Assembly: GCF_003013475.1 (NCBI RefSeq)
Contig: NZ_PXZO01000004.1
Span: 1-64,000, forward strand
From: Brevibacillus porteri
GTDB taxonomy: Bacteria > Bacillota > Bacilli > Brevibacillales > Brevibacillaceae
DNA length: 64,000 nt
Direction: 5' to 3'
The position numbers and the translations under genes are program-made. The notes under the pieces are model-generated. The model saw nothing but the letters and a program-made list of their open reading frames with translations, ran no database searches and was not told where the DNA came from. The first letter of the stretch is position 1, and every line of letters begins with the position of its first letter. This document shows, in pieces, positions 8,862 to 18,082 of this stretch.

Positions 8862-8944
8862 CGGCATGATAGGACCCATTTCAACGGACTCATCGTCACG
8901 TAGGCCTCCTCTACACATGGTTACTCTCCCTCATTTTACCACAA

Positions 8945-8973
8945 ATGAAAAACGTCCCCCGAAGGAGACGTTT
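8945..8973 (-). terminator. terminator overlapping the stop of the M28-like gene
   Basis: AAACGTC (8950-8956) and GACGTTT (8967-8973) pair. The minus-strand stem starts inside the TAA stop codon and is followed by TTTTTCATTTG. Confidence 0.75.
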
Positions 8974-10309
8974 ACTGCAAAGCCTCACTTTCCGCTTTCA
9001 GCTGTACCCCATTTGGAGTACCCAACGGATAAGCTGGCGTTGTTTGTGCCGTAATTTTGTGGATTGCTGAAAGGACCGCCTTAGTCGCCTTTGTAGTTTG
9101 TTCCCAATCCATTTGCGCCAAGGAGTCTTCTTTTGCTTGTCCTGTCTCTGCATTCGTCACAAGTGCCGTAGGAATACCTGCGGCGGCCAAAGAGCTCGCT
9201 GCACCGTTTCGTTCACGTGTACCATTCTTTTGGGAAGATGATGCCCCCGCTTCTCTCAGGAGTTGGATTGGCAGATTTTCGTTGCCCAGCGAATTGATTG
9301 CAACAAGCTCTGCCTTTTGGCTGCCCACACCATCGACATAGAAGGCTGCAATCATAGCTTGTCGTTCCTTGGCTGATAAGGCATTCGCATAAGCAATCGG
9401 TCCTCTGTTTCCCGATGTAACTGCACCAAAGCTGACAAACCTCACTTCCGTATCGATCGGCTTGTCAGCCATATTACGCGCGATTTCAAGTAAGGCTGCT
9501 ACACCGGAGCCATTGTGATTAGCCCCAACCGATAACCCAGCGGAATCATGATGAGCGGATACCATGACGACCTGCCCGGTGTCGTTTTGATTGGACTTTC
9601 GACTTGCCACGATATTATACGAGGTTTGCTTGATGCTTACGGCTCCTTCCACCTTGACGCTTCCCTTTACGGGCCGCTTGTCCATGATGCGTTTTTGGAG
9701 CTTCGTGCCATCCGCCTTAGACAAAGCTATTACAGGCACAGCGATATCCAAAGGTTCGCCCAGCGAAGCATTCCAGCCTTCCTCTCGATCATTCCAGATG
9801 ATAAGAGCAACGGCTCCGGCAGCTGCTGCTTGGCGTACTTTTTCTCCGAACGGAATCTCGCCTCGCTTGACCAAGGCAATCTTCCCCCGGGATGCATCAT
9901 TCGCAAAATCAACCGCTCTTCCCAAGCCTGCATCCACCACTTCTGCTGTCGCGGTTCCATTGATCCCAAAAGAAAATCCACTTACTGTCCATTTTTGACC
10001 TGGCCATTCTTCTATCGTCAGTGATAGAGTAGCAGGCTTTCGGTACGTATAATAAGAAAAGGGATCGAGCTTGGTCTTGTACCCGTAAGATCGAAGTGTA
10101 TTTTCCACATAGACAGCTGCCGCAAATTCCGTTTCAGTAGCAGGTGGACGAGCTGTTCTCGCCAATTGCTCGACATGGCTATACAAGCGTTCACTATCGA
10201 TCCAATCTTGCGTTTCCTCTGCATGAGCACGATGTGAAAGGAAAGGTATCGGAAATATCGTTCCACAGACAAGCAAGGCACATAGCGCATAATGACGGAC
10301 TGATCGCAT
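8972..10309 (-). CDS. secreted PA-domain/M28-type protein with a degenerate zinc site
   Basis: A signal peptide (residues 1-30, likely cut after AHA) is followed by an M28 peptidase fold carrying a protease-associated (PA) insert at about residues 115-225. Active M28 enzymes need five metal ligands and a Glu base. Here the first ligand His253 (SAHHDS) and Asp326 survive. The bridging Asp is His265 (GANHNGSG), the Glu-Glu pair is Val297-Thr298 (FGAVTSG), and the last His motif is gone. It is therefore probably not a zinc aminopeptidase and may bind peptides or be a remnant of one. I start at ATG 10309 (MRSVRHYA), six bases after GGGAG; a longer frame begins at 10339. It reads away from dat and has its own terminator. 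Confidence 0.82.
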   Translation of the reverse strand: MRSVRHYALCALLVCGTIFPIPFLSHRAHAEETQDWIDSERLYSHVEQLARTARPPATETEFAAAVYVENTLRSYGYKTKLDPFSYYTYRKPATLSLTIEEWPGQKWTVSGFSFGINGTATAEVVDAGLGRAVDFANDASRGKIALVKRGEIPFGEKVRQAAAAGAVALIIWNDREEGWNASLGEPLDIAVPVIALSKADGTKLQKRIMDKRPVKGSVKVEGAVSIKQTSYNIVASRKSNQNDTGQVVMVSAHHDSAGLSVGANHNGSGVAALLEIARNMADKPIDTEVRFVSFGAVTSGNRGPIAYANALSAKERQAMIAAFYVDGVGSQKAELVAINSLGNENLPIQLLREAGASSSQKNGTRERNGAASSLAAAGIPTALVTNAETGQAKEDSLAQMDWEQTTKATKAVLSAIHKITAQTTPAYPLGTPNGVQLKAESEALQ

Positions 10310-10626
10310 GGCATTCTCCCTTTCCTTCGCTCTTTGCATTTATTATGGGCGGTTATGACAAATAGAGTCTAGTCAGAATAGTTAGTCAAATAACTTCATC
10401 CTGCGCCATCCCTGGACAGCTTTCGCTTTCTTCTGCCCAAAACGTCGATTTTTCGAGTGACTTCCCTCCATATGAATTCTTAATAGAAAGGTGCTTTTTT
10501 CTGTAAAATTATTGATAAAGAAAAGGCGACTTTCAAATTGACCTATGTCCTTCCCTTTTGCTAAGGTGGAATCAATAAAAAACCGTTTGAAAGAAACGGA
10601 TTGGAATCCATTGAGGGGGAAGTACC
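10310..10626. other. intergenic region upstream of dat, no gene seen
   Basis: No credible coding sequence. A weak TTGACC (10538-10543) with TAAGGT 18 bases on is a possible dat promoter. A small hairpin CCGTTT/AAACGG (10583-10599) lies in the predicted dat leader without a T tract. Confidence 0.4.
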
Positions 10627-11478
10627 ATGCTGTATGTAGATGGAAAATGGGTAGAAGAAGGGCAAGTCGCAGTTCATCCAGAAGACCGCGGTTATAACTT
10701 TGGGGATGGCATATATGAGGTAGTACGCATTTATAAGGGACGCATGTATCAATGGGATGGACATCTTACCCGTTTGTTTCGAAGTGCCAAAGAAATAAAA
10801 ATGGAGCTTCCATGGAGCGCAGAAGAGCTGACAGATTTAGCGAATCAGTTGATCGTCAAGAACAACATCACGGAGAATGATGACGCCAGCCTTTACCTGC
10901 AAGTATCTCGTGGCGCCTCACCGCGTGTTCACGATATTCCGTCTGGGATCAAGCCTGTGATCATGGGCTTTGTCCGTCACAAGGACCGCCCTGTCGCCGA
11001 TATGAAAAAGGGCTGGACAGCACAACTCGTCGAAGATATCCGCTGGCTCCGTTGCGATATTAAAACGCTCAATCTGCTAGGAGCTGTCCTTGTCAAACAA
11101 TACGCAAAGGATGCAGGTGCCCAAGAATCAATTTTGCACCGCAACGGCGTCATCACAGAGTGCAGCTCTTCCAATTTGTTCGTCGTAAAAAATGGCGAGC
11201 TGTATACGCATCAGGCTGACAATCTGATCCTGCACGGAATTACCCGCCAAGTGGTCATTGATTTGGCTCGGGACAATGGCATCACTGTACATGAAGAAGC
11301 ATTTGACATGGCTTTCTTGAAGCAAGCCGATGAAGTCTTCCTCACCAGCACGACTGCGGAAATCATGCCGCTCATCTCGGTAGATGGCGTCGCTGTCGGC
11401 AACGGACAGCCAGGACCTGTCGTGCTTACGCTACAAGATTTGTTTGAACAGCATATCAACACAAGTGTACTCGTGTAA
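10627..11478 (+). CDS. dat: D-amino acid aminotransferase
   Basis: This fold-type IV PLP enzyme interconverts D-alanine and D-glutamate with their keto acids, supplying D-Glu/D-Ala for peptidoglycan. The N-terminal signature DRGYNFGDGIYEVVR is at residues 20-34. The PLP lysine is K146 in DIKTLNLLG, matching K145 of the Bacillus YM-1 enzyme. SNLFVV and TSTTAEIMP are the cofactor phosphate and substrate loops. The 283-residue length is usual. GAGGGGG precedes the ATG by six bases. It is a single gene between a quiet upstream region and a hairpin shared with the converging lipM. Confidence 0.95.
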   Translation: MLYVDGKWVEEGQVAVHPEDRGYNFGDGIYEVVRIYKGRMYQWDGHLTRLFRSAKEIKMELPWSAEELTDLANQLIVKNNITENDDASLYLQVSRGASPRVHDIPSGIKPVIMGFVRHKDRPVADMKKGWTAQLVEDIRWLRCDIKTLNLLGAVLVKQYAKDAGAQESILHRNGVITECSSSNLFVVKNGELYTHQADNLILHGITRQVVIDLARDNGITVHEEAFDMAFLKQADEVFLTSTTAEIMPLISVDGVAVGNGQPGPVVLTLQDLFEQHINTSVLV

Positions 11479-11483
11479 TGAAC

Positions 11484-11530
11484 AAAAGCTCTCCCGGTAT
11501 GCATATACATCCGAGAGAGCTTTTCTTTAT
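11484..11530. terminator. terminator between dat and lipM
   Basis: AAAAGCTCTC and GAGAGCTTTT form a long stem around an inner CCGG/CCGA region, followed by CTTTATTGTTT. The genes converge, and the A/T flanks allow use in both directions. Confidence 0.85.
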
Positions 11531-11533
11531 TGT

Positions 11534-12364
11534 TTAACGACGCAGATTCCATTCGTCTGTGGCATAGCGCGTCTTAACGAGTTCTTCTGCCAGCGCGAGT
11601 TCTTCGTCTGTAAGCGTTGAAGAGATCAGCTCCACTTCCAATCCAGATGCAAAGCCTTTCGAGAACGCCTCGATGGATTCTTGGAGACTGATTGGCCGTG
11701 GGCTTACTTCGTTGATCGTCACTGCTTTTTGTCGGAAACTATCGATCATCCGTTGTTTTACCCGCTCCGATGGGAAATGCAAGAGCGAGAATAGTAAATC
11801 TACGTCCATATCAAGCAGAATAGAGCCGTGCTGAAGAATAACGCCCTTTTGTCGGGTCTGAGCGCTTCCCGCTACTTTTTTCCCCTCTACCACGAGCTCA
11901 TACCAAGAGGGCGAATCGAAGCAGGCGGATGACCCTGGCGAATTGTACTTTTCCTTCTCCTCTTCACTCGCTAAAGAGACCATTTCCGCCGAGAGTCCAA
12001 GGTTCTGGAATCCGTGCAGCAGTCCCAAGCTGATGATTTTGTATGCTTCCGTCACACTCGAAGGCATTTTCGGATGGTCTTCGGATACGATGACACTGTA
12101 TGTCAGCTCCTGATCGTGGAGAACAGCACGCCCTCCCGTCGCTCTGCGAACAAAGCCCAGTCCTCTATTTTGTACTTCCTCCAGGTTTATTTCCTTGATG
12201 GCCTTTTGGAAATAACCAATCGACAGTGTCGCGGGGTCCCACGTGTAAAAACGAACGGTCGGGGGAACCTTGCCCTCACTGTGTAACTGCAAAATCGCTT
12301 CATCTACTGCCATATTCATCGCGGGTGACATTGCTTCCGTCACGATATAGCGCCACTGTTCCAT
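11534..12364 (-). CDS. lipM: octanoyl-[acyl-carrier] : GcvH N-octanoyltransferase
   Basis: LipM moves octanoate from acyl carrier protein to the lipoyl domain of GcvH, the first step of lipoate assembly in bacilli. The BPL/LplA fold shows [18 protein letters not shown] (residues 73-90), the catalytic Cys148 in SSACFDSPS, and the conserved [12 protein letters not shown] lysine block. The Cys rather than the LplA ATP site marks it as LipM type. GAGGAGG lies seven bases before the ATG. It lies one gene away from gcvPB (yqhM position), which fits its service to the glycine cleavage system encoded next door. Confidence 0.93.
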   Translation of the reverse strand: MEQWRYIVTEAMSPAMNMAVDEAILQLHSEGKVPPTVRFYTWDPATLSIGYFQKAIKEINLEEVQNRGLGFVRRATGGRAVLHDQELTYSVIVSEDHPKMPSSVTEAYKIISLGLLHGFQNLGLSAEMVSLASEEEKEKYNSPGSSACFDSPSWYELVVEGKKVAGSAQTRQKGVILQHGSILLDMDVDLLFSLLHFPSERVKQRMIDSFRQKAVTINEVSPRPISLQESIEAFSKGFASGLEVELISSTLTDEELALAEELVKTRYATDEWNLRR

Positions 12365-12435
12365 CTATGTACCTCCTCATTCACAACGCCTTCATTGTAC
12401 GCTTCTGGCATGAAGGACGGCAAGCTTCTGATGGG

Positions 12436-13515
12436 CTAATTGGAGCGAGCTGTTTCCTGCAAAATGGCCAAGACCTGCGCCAATGAATCTGTTTTCTTCT
12501 CAGTCTCTTCCCGCATTCGCCGCAAGATGGACTCCCTGTTGTTTTGCAAGTCATTCACCGCTTGAAAAAAGCGATCAGCCGTTAGCTCTTCTTCCAGCAA
12601 AACATGACAAAAGCCCTGCCTTTTAAAAGACTGTGCATTTAAAATCTGATCACCCCGACTTGCTTCACGTGACAACGGTATCAAGAGCATCGGCTTTTGC
12701 AGGGCTAAAAACTCATAAATCGCATTGGAGCCTGCTCGAGACACGACAAGATCAGCCATTGCCAGCAAATCGGGCAATTCCTCCTGTACATACTCAAATT
12801 GCTTGTAGCCATTCACCTGAATCGTTTCATCCACTTGATTTTTGCCACAAATATGTACAATGGAAAAATGTTCGAGCAAAGCAGTAAGCGAATGGCGTAC
12901 CGCCTCGTTTATTCTCCGTGCTCCCAAACTTCCTCCCATGACGAGCATGACAGGTTTCTTTGTAGAAAAAGAGCAAGATAACAAGCCCGCTTCTCTTCTC
13001 CCCTGCTTCAGCTCATCTCGCACAACTGCGCCTACGTGAATCCCTTTGTTTTTCGGCACTTTCGAAAGCGTATCTGGAAATGTTACGCACACCTTGCTGG
13101 AAAAAGGGACAGCCAGCTTATTTGCGAGACCGGGTGTCAGATCAGATTCATGGATGACTACAGGAAGACGGTTTAGCCACCCCCCAAATACGACCGGCAC
13201 GGAGACGAAGCCCCCTTTGGAAAAAATCACATCCGGCTTCCATTTGCCAAGAAATCGAGACGCCTGCCAAATGCCTTTGACGACTCGCAACGGATCACTC
13301 ACGTTTTTCCAATCAAAGTACCGTCGCAGTTTGCCTGAAGAAATGCCAATATAGCGAACATCCGGATGGTTGGCGACTAGCTCTCGTTCAATTCCTGTCG
13401 CAGAACCAATATAGGCGACTTCCCAGCCCAGCTTGATAAAGTGGGGGATAAGCGCCAGATTCACAGTAACATGTCCTGCCGAACCACCACCGGTAAACAC
13501 AATCTTTCTCTTCAT
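12436..13515 (-). CDS. murG: MurG-family glycosyltransferase
   Basis: MurG adds GlcNAc from UDP-GlcNAc to lipid I, making lipid II on the inner face of the membrane. The GT-B fold shows the N-terminal GGGSAGH loop that contacts the acceptor pyrophosphate. SKGGFVSVPV, HESDLTPGLAN, MGGSLGARRIN, RAGSNAIYEF and the nucleotide-sugar loop SREASRGDQILNA follow. I start at ATG 13515 (MKRKIVF); the frame extends to 13551 but the glycine loop fits this start. B. subtilis has no murG between lipM and the gcv genes, so this may be a second, lineage-specific copy rather than the division-cluster gene. Confidence 0.85.
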   Translation of the reverse strand: MKRKIVFTGGGSAGHVTVNLALIPHFIKLGWEVAYIGSATGIERELVANHPDVRYIGISSGKLRRYFDWKNVSDPLRVVKGIWQASRFLGKWKPDVIFSKGGFVSVPVVFGGWLNRLPVVIHESDLTPGLANKLAVPFSSKVCVTFPDTLSKVPKNKGIHVGAVVRDELKQGRREAGLLSCSFSTKKPVMLVMGGSLGARRINEAVRHSLTALLEHFSIVHICGKNQVDETIQVNGYKQFEYVQEELPDLLAMADLVVSRAGSNAIYEFLALQKPMLLIPLSREASRGDQILNAQSFKRQGFCHVLLEEELTADRFFQAVNDLQNNRESILRRMREETEKKTDSLAQVLAILQETARSN

Positions 13516-13569
13516 TCGGCCCGAACCCTCCCCTGCCTCTTCTTCCCCCATGATAGCACCAATCGGAAA

Positions 13570-13600
13570 GAAAAGCCGCCCGTAACAACAGGCGACTTTT
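13570..13600 (-). terminator. terminator of the gcvT-gcvPA-gcvPB operon
   Basis: On the minus strand AAAAGTCGCC pairs with GGCGGCTTTT (one wobble) and runs into CTTTCC, 15 bases after gcvPB. Confidence 0.7.
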
Positions 13601-13614
13601 CCTGGAATCTAGAA

Positions 13615-15084
13615 TTATGCTTGTGGTTGATAACGTAGAATTGGCTTTCTTGCCGCTGTCGCTTCATCCAAACGTTTGACCACAGTGGTATGAGGAGCTT
13701 CCTGAACGATTTCTGGCGTTTCCTCGCACTCGCGGGCAATTTGTATCATGACGTCGATGAACTCATCGAGCGTTTCCTTTGTCTCGGTTTCGGTCGGCTC
13801 GATCATAAGGCACTCGTCCACGATCAATGGGAAGTAGATCGTTGGCGGGTGATAGCCGAAGTCGAGCAAGCGTTTTGCGATATCGAGCGTGCGTACGCCC
13901 AGCTTCTTCTGGATTACGCCAGACAGGACGAACTCATGCTTGCAGACGCGATCAAATGGCAGATGATAAGCCGTTGCCAGACGACGCATCATGTAGTTGG
14001 CGGAGAGCACCGCATTTTGGGAAACTTGGAGCAAGCCTTCTGGACCCATGGTACGGATGTAGCTGTACGCACGAACGAGAATACCGAAGTTTCCGTTGTA
14101 GCCTTTTACGCGACCGATGGAAGCCGGACGATTGCTATCCCAGTAGAAGCTGCCGTCTTCCTTTTTCGCTACGATTGGAGTAGGCAGGAATGGCTCGAGA
14201 ATTTTTTTCACGCCGACCGGACCTGCACCTGGACCACCACCGCCATGAGGCCCTGTAAACGTTTTGTGCAAGTTCAGATGCACCACGTCAAAGCCCATGT
14301 CACCTGGACGGGCAATGCCCAAAATCGCGTTCGCATTCGCACCATCGTAGTACAAGAGACCGCCTGCTTCATGGACGATTTTCGCCATTTCCACGATATC
14401 TTCTTCAAACAATCCGAGTGTGTTCGGGTTCGTCAGCATCAAGGCAGCTGTGTCAGGACCAACCGCATCACGCAGTGCTTGAATGTCAACCAATCCACGC
14501 TCGTCAGATGCAATGGTTACGGTATCCAAGCCAGCTACCGCAGCAGATGCCGGGTTCGTACCGTGTGCGGAGTTCGGCACGATTACTTTGGTACGATGTC
14601 CTTCCCCACGGCTCTCGTGGTAGGCACGGATCATCATCAGACCTGTCCACTCACCCGCAGCACCAGCAGCTGGTTGCAGTGTAACTGCGTCCATGCCAGT
14701 AATTTCACCCAGTTCTTCTTGCAGGTTGTACAACAGCTCCAAAGCGCCCTGTACGGTTTCTTCCGGTTGGTATGGATGTGTCTGCGCGAAGCCTGCGTAA
14801 CGGGCAACATCTTCGTTGATTTTTGGGTTGTATTTCATCGTGCAAGAACCAAGCGGATAGAAGCCATTGTCTACCCCGTGGTTGCGACGAGACAGTTCTG
14901 TATAGTGACGAACCAATTGCAGCTCAGATACTTCTGGCAGCTCAGCCGGCGTTTCACGAATGAGGTGCTTTGGCAAAAGGCTTGCTACTTCTACTTCTGG
15001 AACATCCAATGCCGGCAAATTGTAGCCCACACGGCCTGGTTTGCTCATTTCAAAGATCAGTGCTTTCTCTTGGTCGTTACGCAC
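13615..15084 (-). CDS. gcvPB: glycine dehydrogenase (decarboxylating) subunit 2
   Basis: This is the PLP-binding half of the split P-protein of the glycine cleavage system, which decarboxylates glycine and passes the aminomethyl group to lipoyl-GcvH. The PLP lysine is in [17 protein letters not shown] near residue 270. [13 protein letters not shown] near residue 80 and [10 protein letters not shown] are family signatures. The length (489) is normal for the Firmicute split enzyme. Its ATG lies eight bases inside the end of gcvPA, so translation is probably coupled and gives equal amounts of the two subunits. Confidence 0.97.
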   Translation of the reverse strand: MRNDQEKALIFEMSKPGRVGYNLPALDVPEVEVASLLPKHLIRETPAELPEVSELQLVRHYTELSRRNHGVDNGFYPLGSCTMKYNPKINEDVARYAGFAQTHPYQPEETVQGALELLYNLQEELGEITGMDAVTLQPAAGAAGEWTGLMMIRAYHESRGEGHRTKVIVPNSAHGTNPASAAVAGLDTVTIASDERGLVDIQALRDAVGPDTAALMLTNPNTLGLFEEDIVEMAKIVHEAGGLLYYDGANANAILGIARPGDMGFDVVHLNLHKTFTGPHGGGGPGAGPVGVKKILEPFLPTPIVAKKEDGSFYWDSNRPASIGRVKGYNGNFGILVRAYSYIRTMGPEGLLQVSQNAVLSANYMMRRLATAYHLPFDRVCKHEFVLSGVIQKKLGVRTLDIAKRLLDFGYHPPTIYFPLIVDECLMIEPTETETKETLDEFIDVMIQIARECEETPEIVQEAPHTTVVKRLDEATAARKPILRYQPQA

Positions 15085-16429
15085 GTGTGATCGCCTCCAA
15101 TTCAGCCGCCAATGTGTCGATTTCTTCTTTGGTACGCAGCTCAGTTACTGCAAACAAGGTGTGATTGGAAAACTCTGGGTAGTCGAGTCCGAGATCATAG
15201 CCCCCGATGATTCCAGCAGCCAGCAGGCCTTTGTTCACTTCTGCAACTGGTTTGTTCAGCTTCACCACGAACTCGTTAAAAAACGGTGAGGTGAATACGA
15301 TCTCCAAGCCTTTTGCTTGCAGGGCATTCTTCGCGTAATGAGCTTTTTGTAGGTTCATCATCGCCATTTCTTGTACACCCTGCTTGCCGAGTGCTGTCAT
15401 GGCAATAGAAGCAGCCAAAGCGAGCAGCGCTTGGTTGGAGCAGATATTGGAAGTCGCTTTTTCACGACGAATATGCTGTTCACGCGCTTGCAGCGTCAAT
15501 ACGAAGCCGCGTTTGCCATTTTCGTCCTTCGTTTGACCAACGATACGACCTGGCATTTTGCGCATCAGTTTGGAGGTTGTAGCAAAATATCCGCAATGCG
15601 GTCCGCCAAAGGATGCTGGGATACCGAATGGCTGCATGTCGCCCACTACGATATCTACGCCTAATTTACCCGGCGCCTCCAGTACACCCAGAGCAAGCGG
15701 ATTGGAGGATGTAATCAACAATGCGCCTTTTCCGTGTGCAATTGGTTCAATCGCTCCCAAATCCTCTACGTTTCCGAAGAAGTTTGGATACTGCACGATG
15801 ACCGCTGCTGTATTTTCATCAACAAGCGCTTCCAGAGCCGCTGTATCTGTAACGCCATCGCTGTTGATACCTACTTCAACCAGCTCAACGTTTTGTCCAT
15901 ACGCATATGTTTTCAAAACACCACGCGCTTCCGGATGTACAGCGCGGGAAACGATTACGCGCTTTTTGCCAGTGTGACCTGCAGCCATCATCGCTGCCTC
16001 TGCCAAAGAAGTCGCGCCGTCATACATCGAGGAGTTAGCTACCTCCATGCCAGTCAGCTCACATACCATCGTTTGGAACTCAAAAATAGCTTGCAGCTCA
16101 CCTTGGCTGATTTCTGGCTGGTAAGGTGTATAGGCGGTAAAGAATTCACCGCGGAGCAGCATATGATTGACTGTGCTCGGCGTGTAATGTTGATAAACAC
16201 CCGCACCCAGAAAGTTAACATGCGTGCTGAAGTTTACGTTTTTATTTGCGAGGCGTGTAAAATACTTCACCAAATCTGGCTCGGAAAGTGCTTCTGGAAT
16301 ATTCAAAGCACCTTTGAAACGTACTTCTTCCGGAATATCAGCAAACAATTCTTCTATACTCGAAATGCCGAGGGTTTCCAGCATTTCGCGCTTGTCCTGA
16401 TCAGTTTGGGGCAGGTAGCGGTATTTCAC
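15077..16429 (-). CDS. gcvPA: glycine dehydrogenase (decarboxylating) subunit 1
   Basis: This is the N-terminal half of the split P-protein, forming the heterotetramer with GcvPB. It lacks the PLP lysine. Typical blocks are [20 protein letters not shown] at the start, [34 protein letters not shown] (residues 98-117), [12 protein letters not shown] and [10 protein letters not shown]. The size of 450 residues is standard. It is the middle gene of a gcvT-gcvPA-gcvPB operon controlled by the glycine riboswitch upstream of gcvT. Confidence 0.97.
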   Translation of the reverse strand: MKYRYLPQTDQDKREMLETLGISSIEELFADIPEEVRFKGALNIPEALSEPDLVKYFTRLANKNVNFSTHVNFLGAGVYQHYTPSTVNHMLLRGEFFTAYTPYQPEISQGELQAIFEFQTMVCELTGMEVANSSMYDGATSLAEAAMMAAGHTGKKRVIVSRAVHPEARGVLKTYAYGQNVELVEVGINSDGVTDTAALEALVDENTAAVIVQYPNFFGNVEDLGAIEPIAHGKGALLITSSNPLALGVLEAPGKLGVDIVVGDMQPFGIPASFGGPHCGYFATTSKLMRKMPGRIVGQTKDENGKRGFVLTLQAREQHIRREKATSNICSNQALLALAASIAMTALGKQGVQEMAMMNLQKAHYAKNALQAKGLEIVFTSPFFNEFVVKLNKPVAEVNKGLLAAGIIGGYDLGLDYPEFSNHTLFAVTELRTKEEIDTLAAELEAITRA

Positions 16430-16470
16430 GGACGTTGTCCTCCTCTAAAAGGATGTATGTGGTGTATCGC

Positions 16471-17574
16471 TTAGTTTTTTGGGCGCTTATAAAATGGAGC
16501 GGCTACGATTTCTGCTTTCAGACGTTTTCCGCGAATTTCTACTTCTACTTGTGTACCTAACGCAGCATGCTCGGTTTTTACGAGAGCGAGACCGACGTTC
16601 TTCTTCAAGGTTGGAGATTGTGTTCCCGTCGTCACCTCGCCAATGAGCTCTTCTCCCATATAGACGGGGTAATGCGTGCGCGGAATCCCACGGTCGATCA
16701 TTTCGATCCCTACCAGCTTGCGTGGAGCACCGTTTTCTTTTTGTGCCTTCAGCACTTCCTGACCGATGAACGGCACTTCTTTGTCTACCTTGACAGCAAA
16801 GCCAATGCCCGCTTCGATCGGAGTGATGTCTTTGCTGAGCTCTTGGCCGTACAGTGGCAGCTTCGCTTCAAAACGAAGCGTATCGCGCGCACCGAGACCG
16901 CACGGCAACAGACCTTCTTCTTTCCCAGCATCCAGCAAGATGTCCCACAGCTCTGCTGCACGATCGGCATCCAAATAAATCTCGAAGCCATCTTCGCCAG
17001 TATAGCCAGTGCGGGAGACCAATGCAGGAATACCACTCACTTGCACATCACGCCCAAAACGGAAAAAGCCGATTTGAGACAAGTCTGTCGTCGTCAGCTT
17101 TTGCAGAATGGATTCTGCCAAAGGACCTTGAATCGCGATTTGTGCTGTTTGTGGCGAAATATTCTTAATCGTTACACCTGGAATCAGATGTTCTTCTAGC
17201 CACGCATAGTCTTTGTCGATATTCCCTGCGTTGATGACGAGCAAGTAATGATCATCTGCATATTTGTAAACAAGCAGATCGTCTACCGTCCCCCCATCTG
17301 GGTAGCAAAGCACACTGTACTGCGCCTGTCCGACTGCCAGCTTCGACACGTCATTCGTAGTCACACGCTGGAGATAAGAAAGAGCGTTTTCCCCTTTTAC
17401 GTCCACTTCTCCCATATGGGAAACATCAAACAGACCAGCTTTTGTCCGAACAGCTTCATGCTCTTGACCAATGCTTGTAAACTGCACCGGCAGATCCCAA
17501 CCACCGAAGTCGATAGTTTTCGCGCCATACTTTGCATAAGAATCAAATAGTGGCGTACGTTTCAAATTGGACAT
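16471..17574 (-). CDS. gcvT: aminomethyltransferase (T-protein)
   Basis: GcvT takes the aminomethyl group from GcvH, releases ammonia and forms 5,10-methylene-tetrahydrofolate. [13 protein letters not shown] with the folate-contacting Asp, [33 protein letters not shown] and [16 protein letters not shown] are all intact. I start at ATG 17574 ([10 protein letters not shown]), six bases after AGGAGG. The open frame continues to 17652, but that extension lies in the riboswitch expression platform. First gene of the glycine-inducible operon. Confidence 0.96.
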   Translation of the reverse strand: MSNLKRTPLFDSYAKYGAKTIDFGGWDLPVQFTSIGQEHEAVRTKAGLFDVSHMGEVDVKGENALSYLQRVTTNDVSKLAVGQAQYSVLCYPDGGTVDDLLVYKYADDHYLLVINAGNIDKDYAWLEEHLIPGVTIKNISPQTAQIAIQGPLAESILQKLTTTDLSQIGFFRFGRDVQVSGIPALVSRTGYTGEDGFEIYLDADRAAELWDILLDAGKEEGLLPCGLGARDTLRFEAKLPLYGQELSKDITPIEAGIGFAVKVDKEVPFIGQEVLKAQKENGAPRKLVGIEMIDRGIPRTHYPVYMGEELIGEVTTGTQSPTLKKNVGLALVKTEHAALGTQVEVEIRGKRLKAEIVAAPFYKRPKN

Positions 17575-17589
17575 GTGGCACCTCCTGTG

Positions 17590-17667
17590 AACAATAAGAT
17601 CCAAAACAAAACAGAGGGGGAAAAACGGGTACACCAAAATAATGGTGCCCATTTCTCCTCCTCTGTC
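17590..17667 (-). terminator. expression-platform terminator of the glycine riboswitch
   Basis: On the minus strand ACAGAGG, just after the second aptamer, can pair with CCTCTGT ahead of TTTTGTTTTGG. A smaller inner hairpin GGGCACCA/TGGTGTACCC is also possible. This fits glycine-dependent antitermination of gcvT. Confidence 0.65.
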
Positions 17668-17860
17668 CTTGGTACCTGAGAGTTACCTTGCGAATCTCAT
17701 GAGGATTCTTTCCCCATTTGCAAGTTTCCCCTTTGGTGGCTCGTGTGAGCTCTCTCCAGAGTTGCGTCCGGTAGAGGTACTTTTGCCTGAGAGATTCACC
17801 GTTACCGGCTTGCTCCTTCGGCGCTGCCAAACGTTCAAGCAGTCTCTCCCTACTACCATC
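17655..17860 (-). ncRNA. tandem glycine riboswitch
   Basis: Two adjacent glycine aptamers are recognisable on the minus strand. The first runs from GGGAGAGACT through GCGCCGAAGGAGCAAG and AATCTCTCAGGCAAAAG to ACTCTGGAGAGA. The second runs from GAGCTCACACGAGCCACC through GGGGAAACTTGC to AACTCTCAGGTACC. Both repeats of the conserved CTCTCAGG core and the short linker are present. Two aptamers ahead of gcvT are the classical arrangement that turns on glycine catabolism in high glycine. The terminator lies between the second aptamer and the gcvT SD. Confidence 0.93.
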
Positions 17861-18005
17861 ATTCGCGGTTGTTTCATGGTCATACATAAGTTTTTGCTAT
17901 CATTTCCATACTAATGGATGTACTACCTCCTTATCCTACCATGAGAGTCCAAAGTTGAAAATATACAAATTAACAGTCAGATTCAGAAAATCTTAACAAA
18001 ACACA

Positions 18006-18035
18006 TTGACAATAGATAAACGTTCAGTTTTTATA
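18006..18035 (+). promoter_or_regulatory. probable promoter of yqhH-yqhG
   Basis: A perfect TTGACA (18006-18011) is followed after 18 bases by TTTATA (18030-18035), 47 bases before the yqhH start. Confidence 0.55.
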
Positions 18036-18082
18036 CATTAACCATGAATGTTATGGTAGAGCTATGTAAAGGAGTATCTTAT

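Noticed and set aside
13690-15090. A 466-codon open frame on the plus strand opposite gcvPB
   Set aside because: It is the exact shadow of a conserved gene, shows Cys/His/Trp-rich non-protein composition and has no SD or family match.
17575-17652. N-terminal extension of gcvT
   Set aside because: It lies in the riboswitch expression platform, and the internal ATG has an ideal AGGAGG and matches the family start.
17890-18000. A leader peptide before the glycine riboswitch (an AAGGAGG with a nine-codon frame MEMIAKTYV)
   Set aside because: The SD is about 15 bases from the ATG and the riboswitch explains regulation without it.
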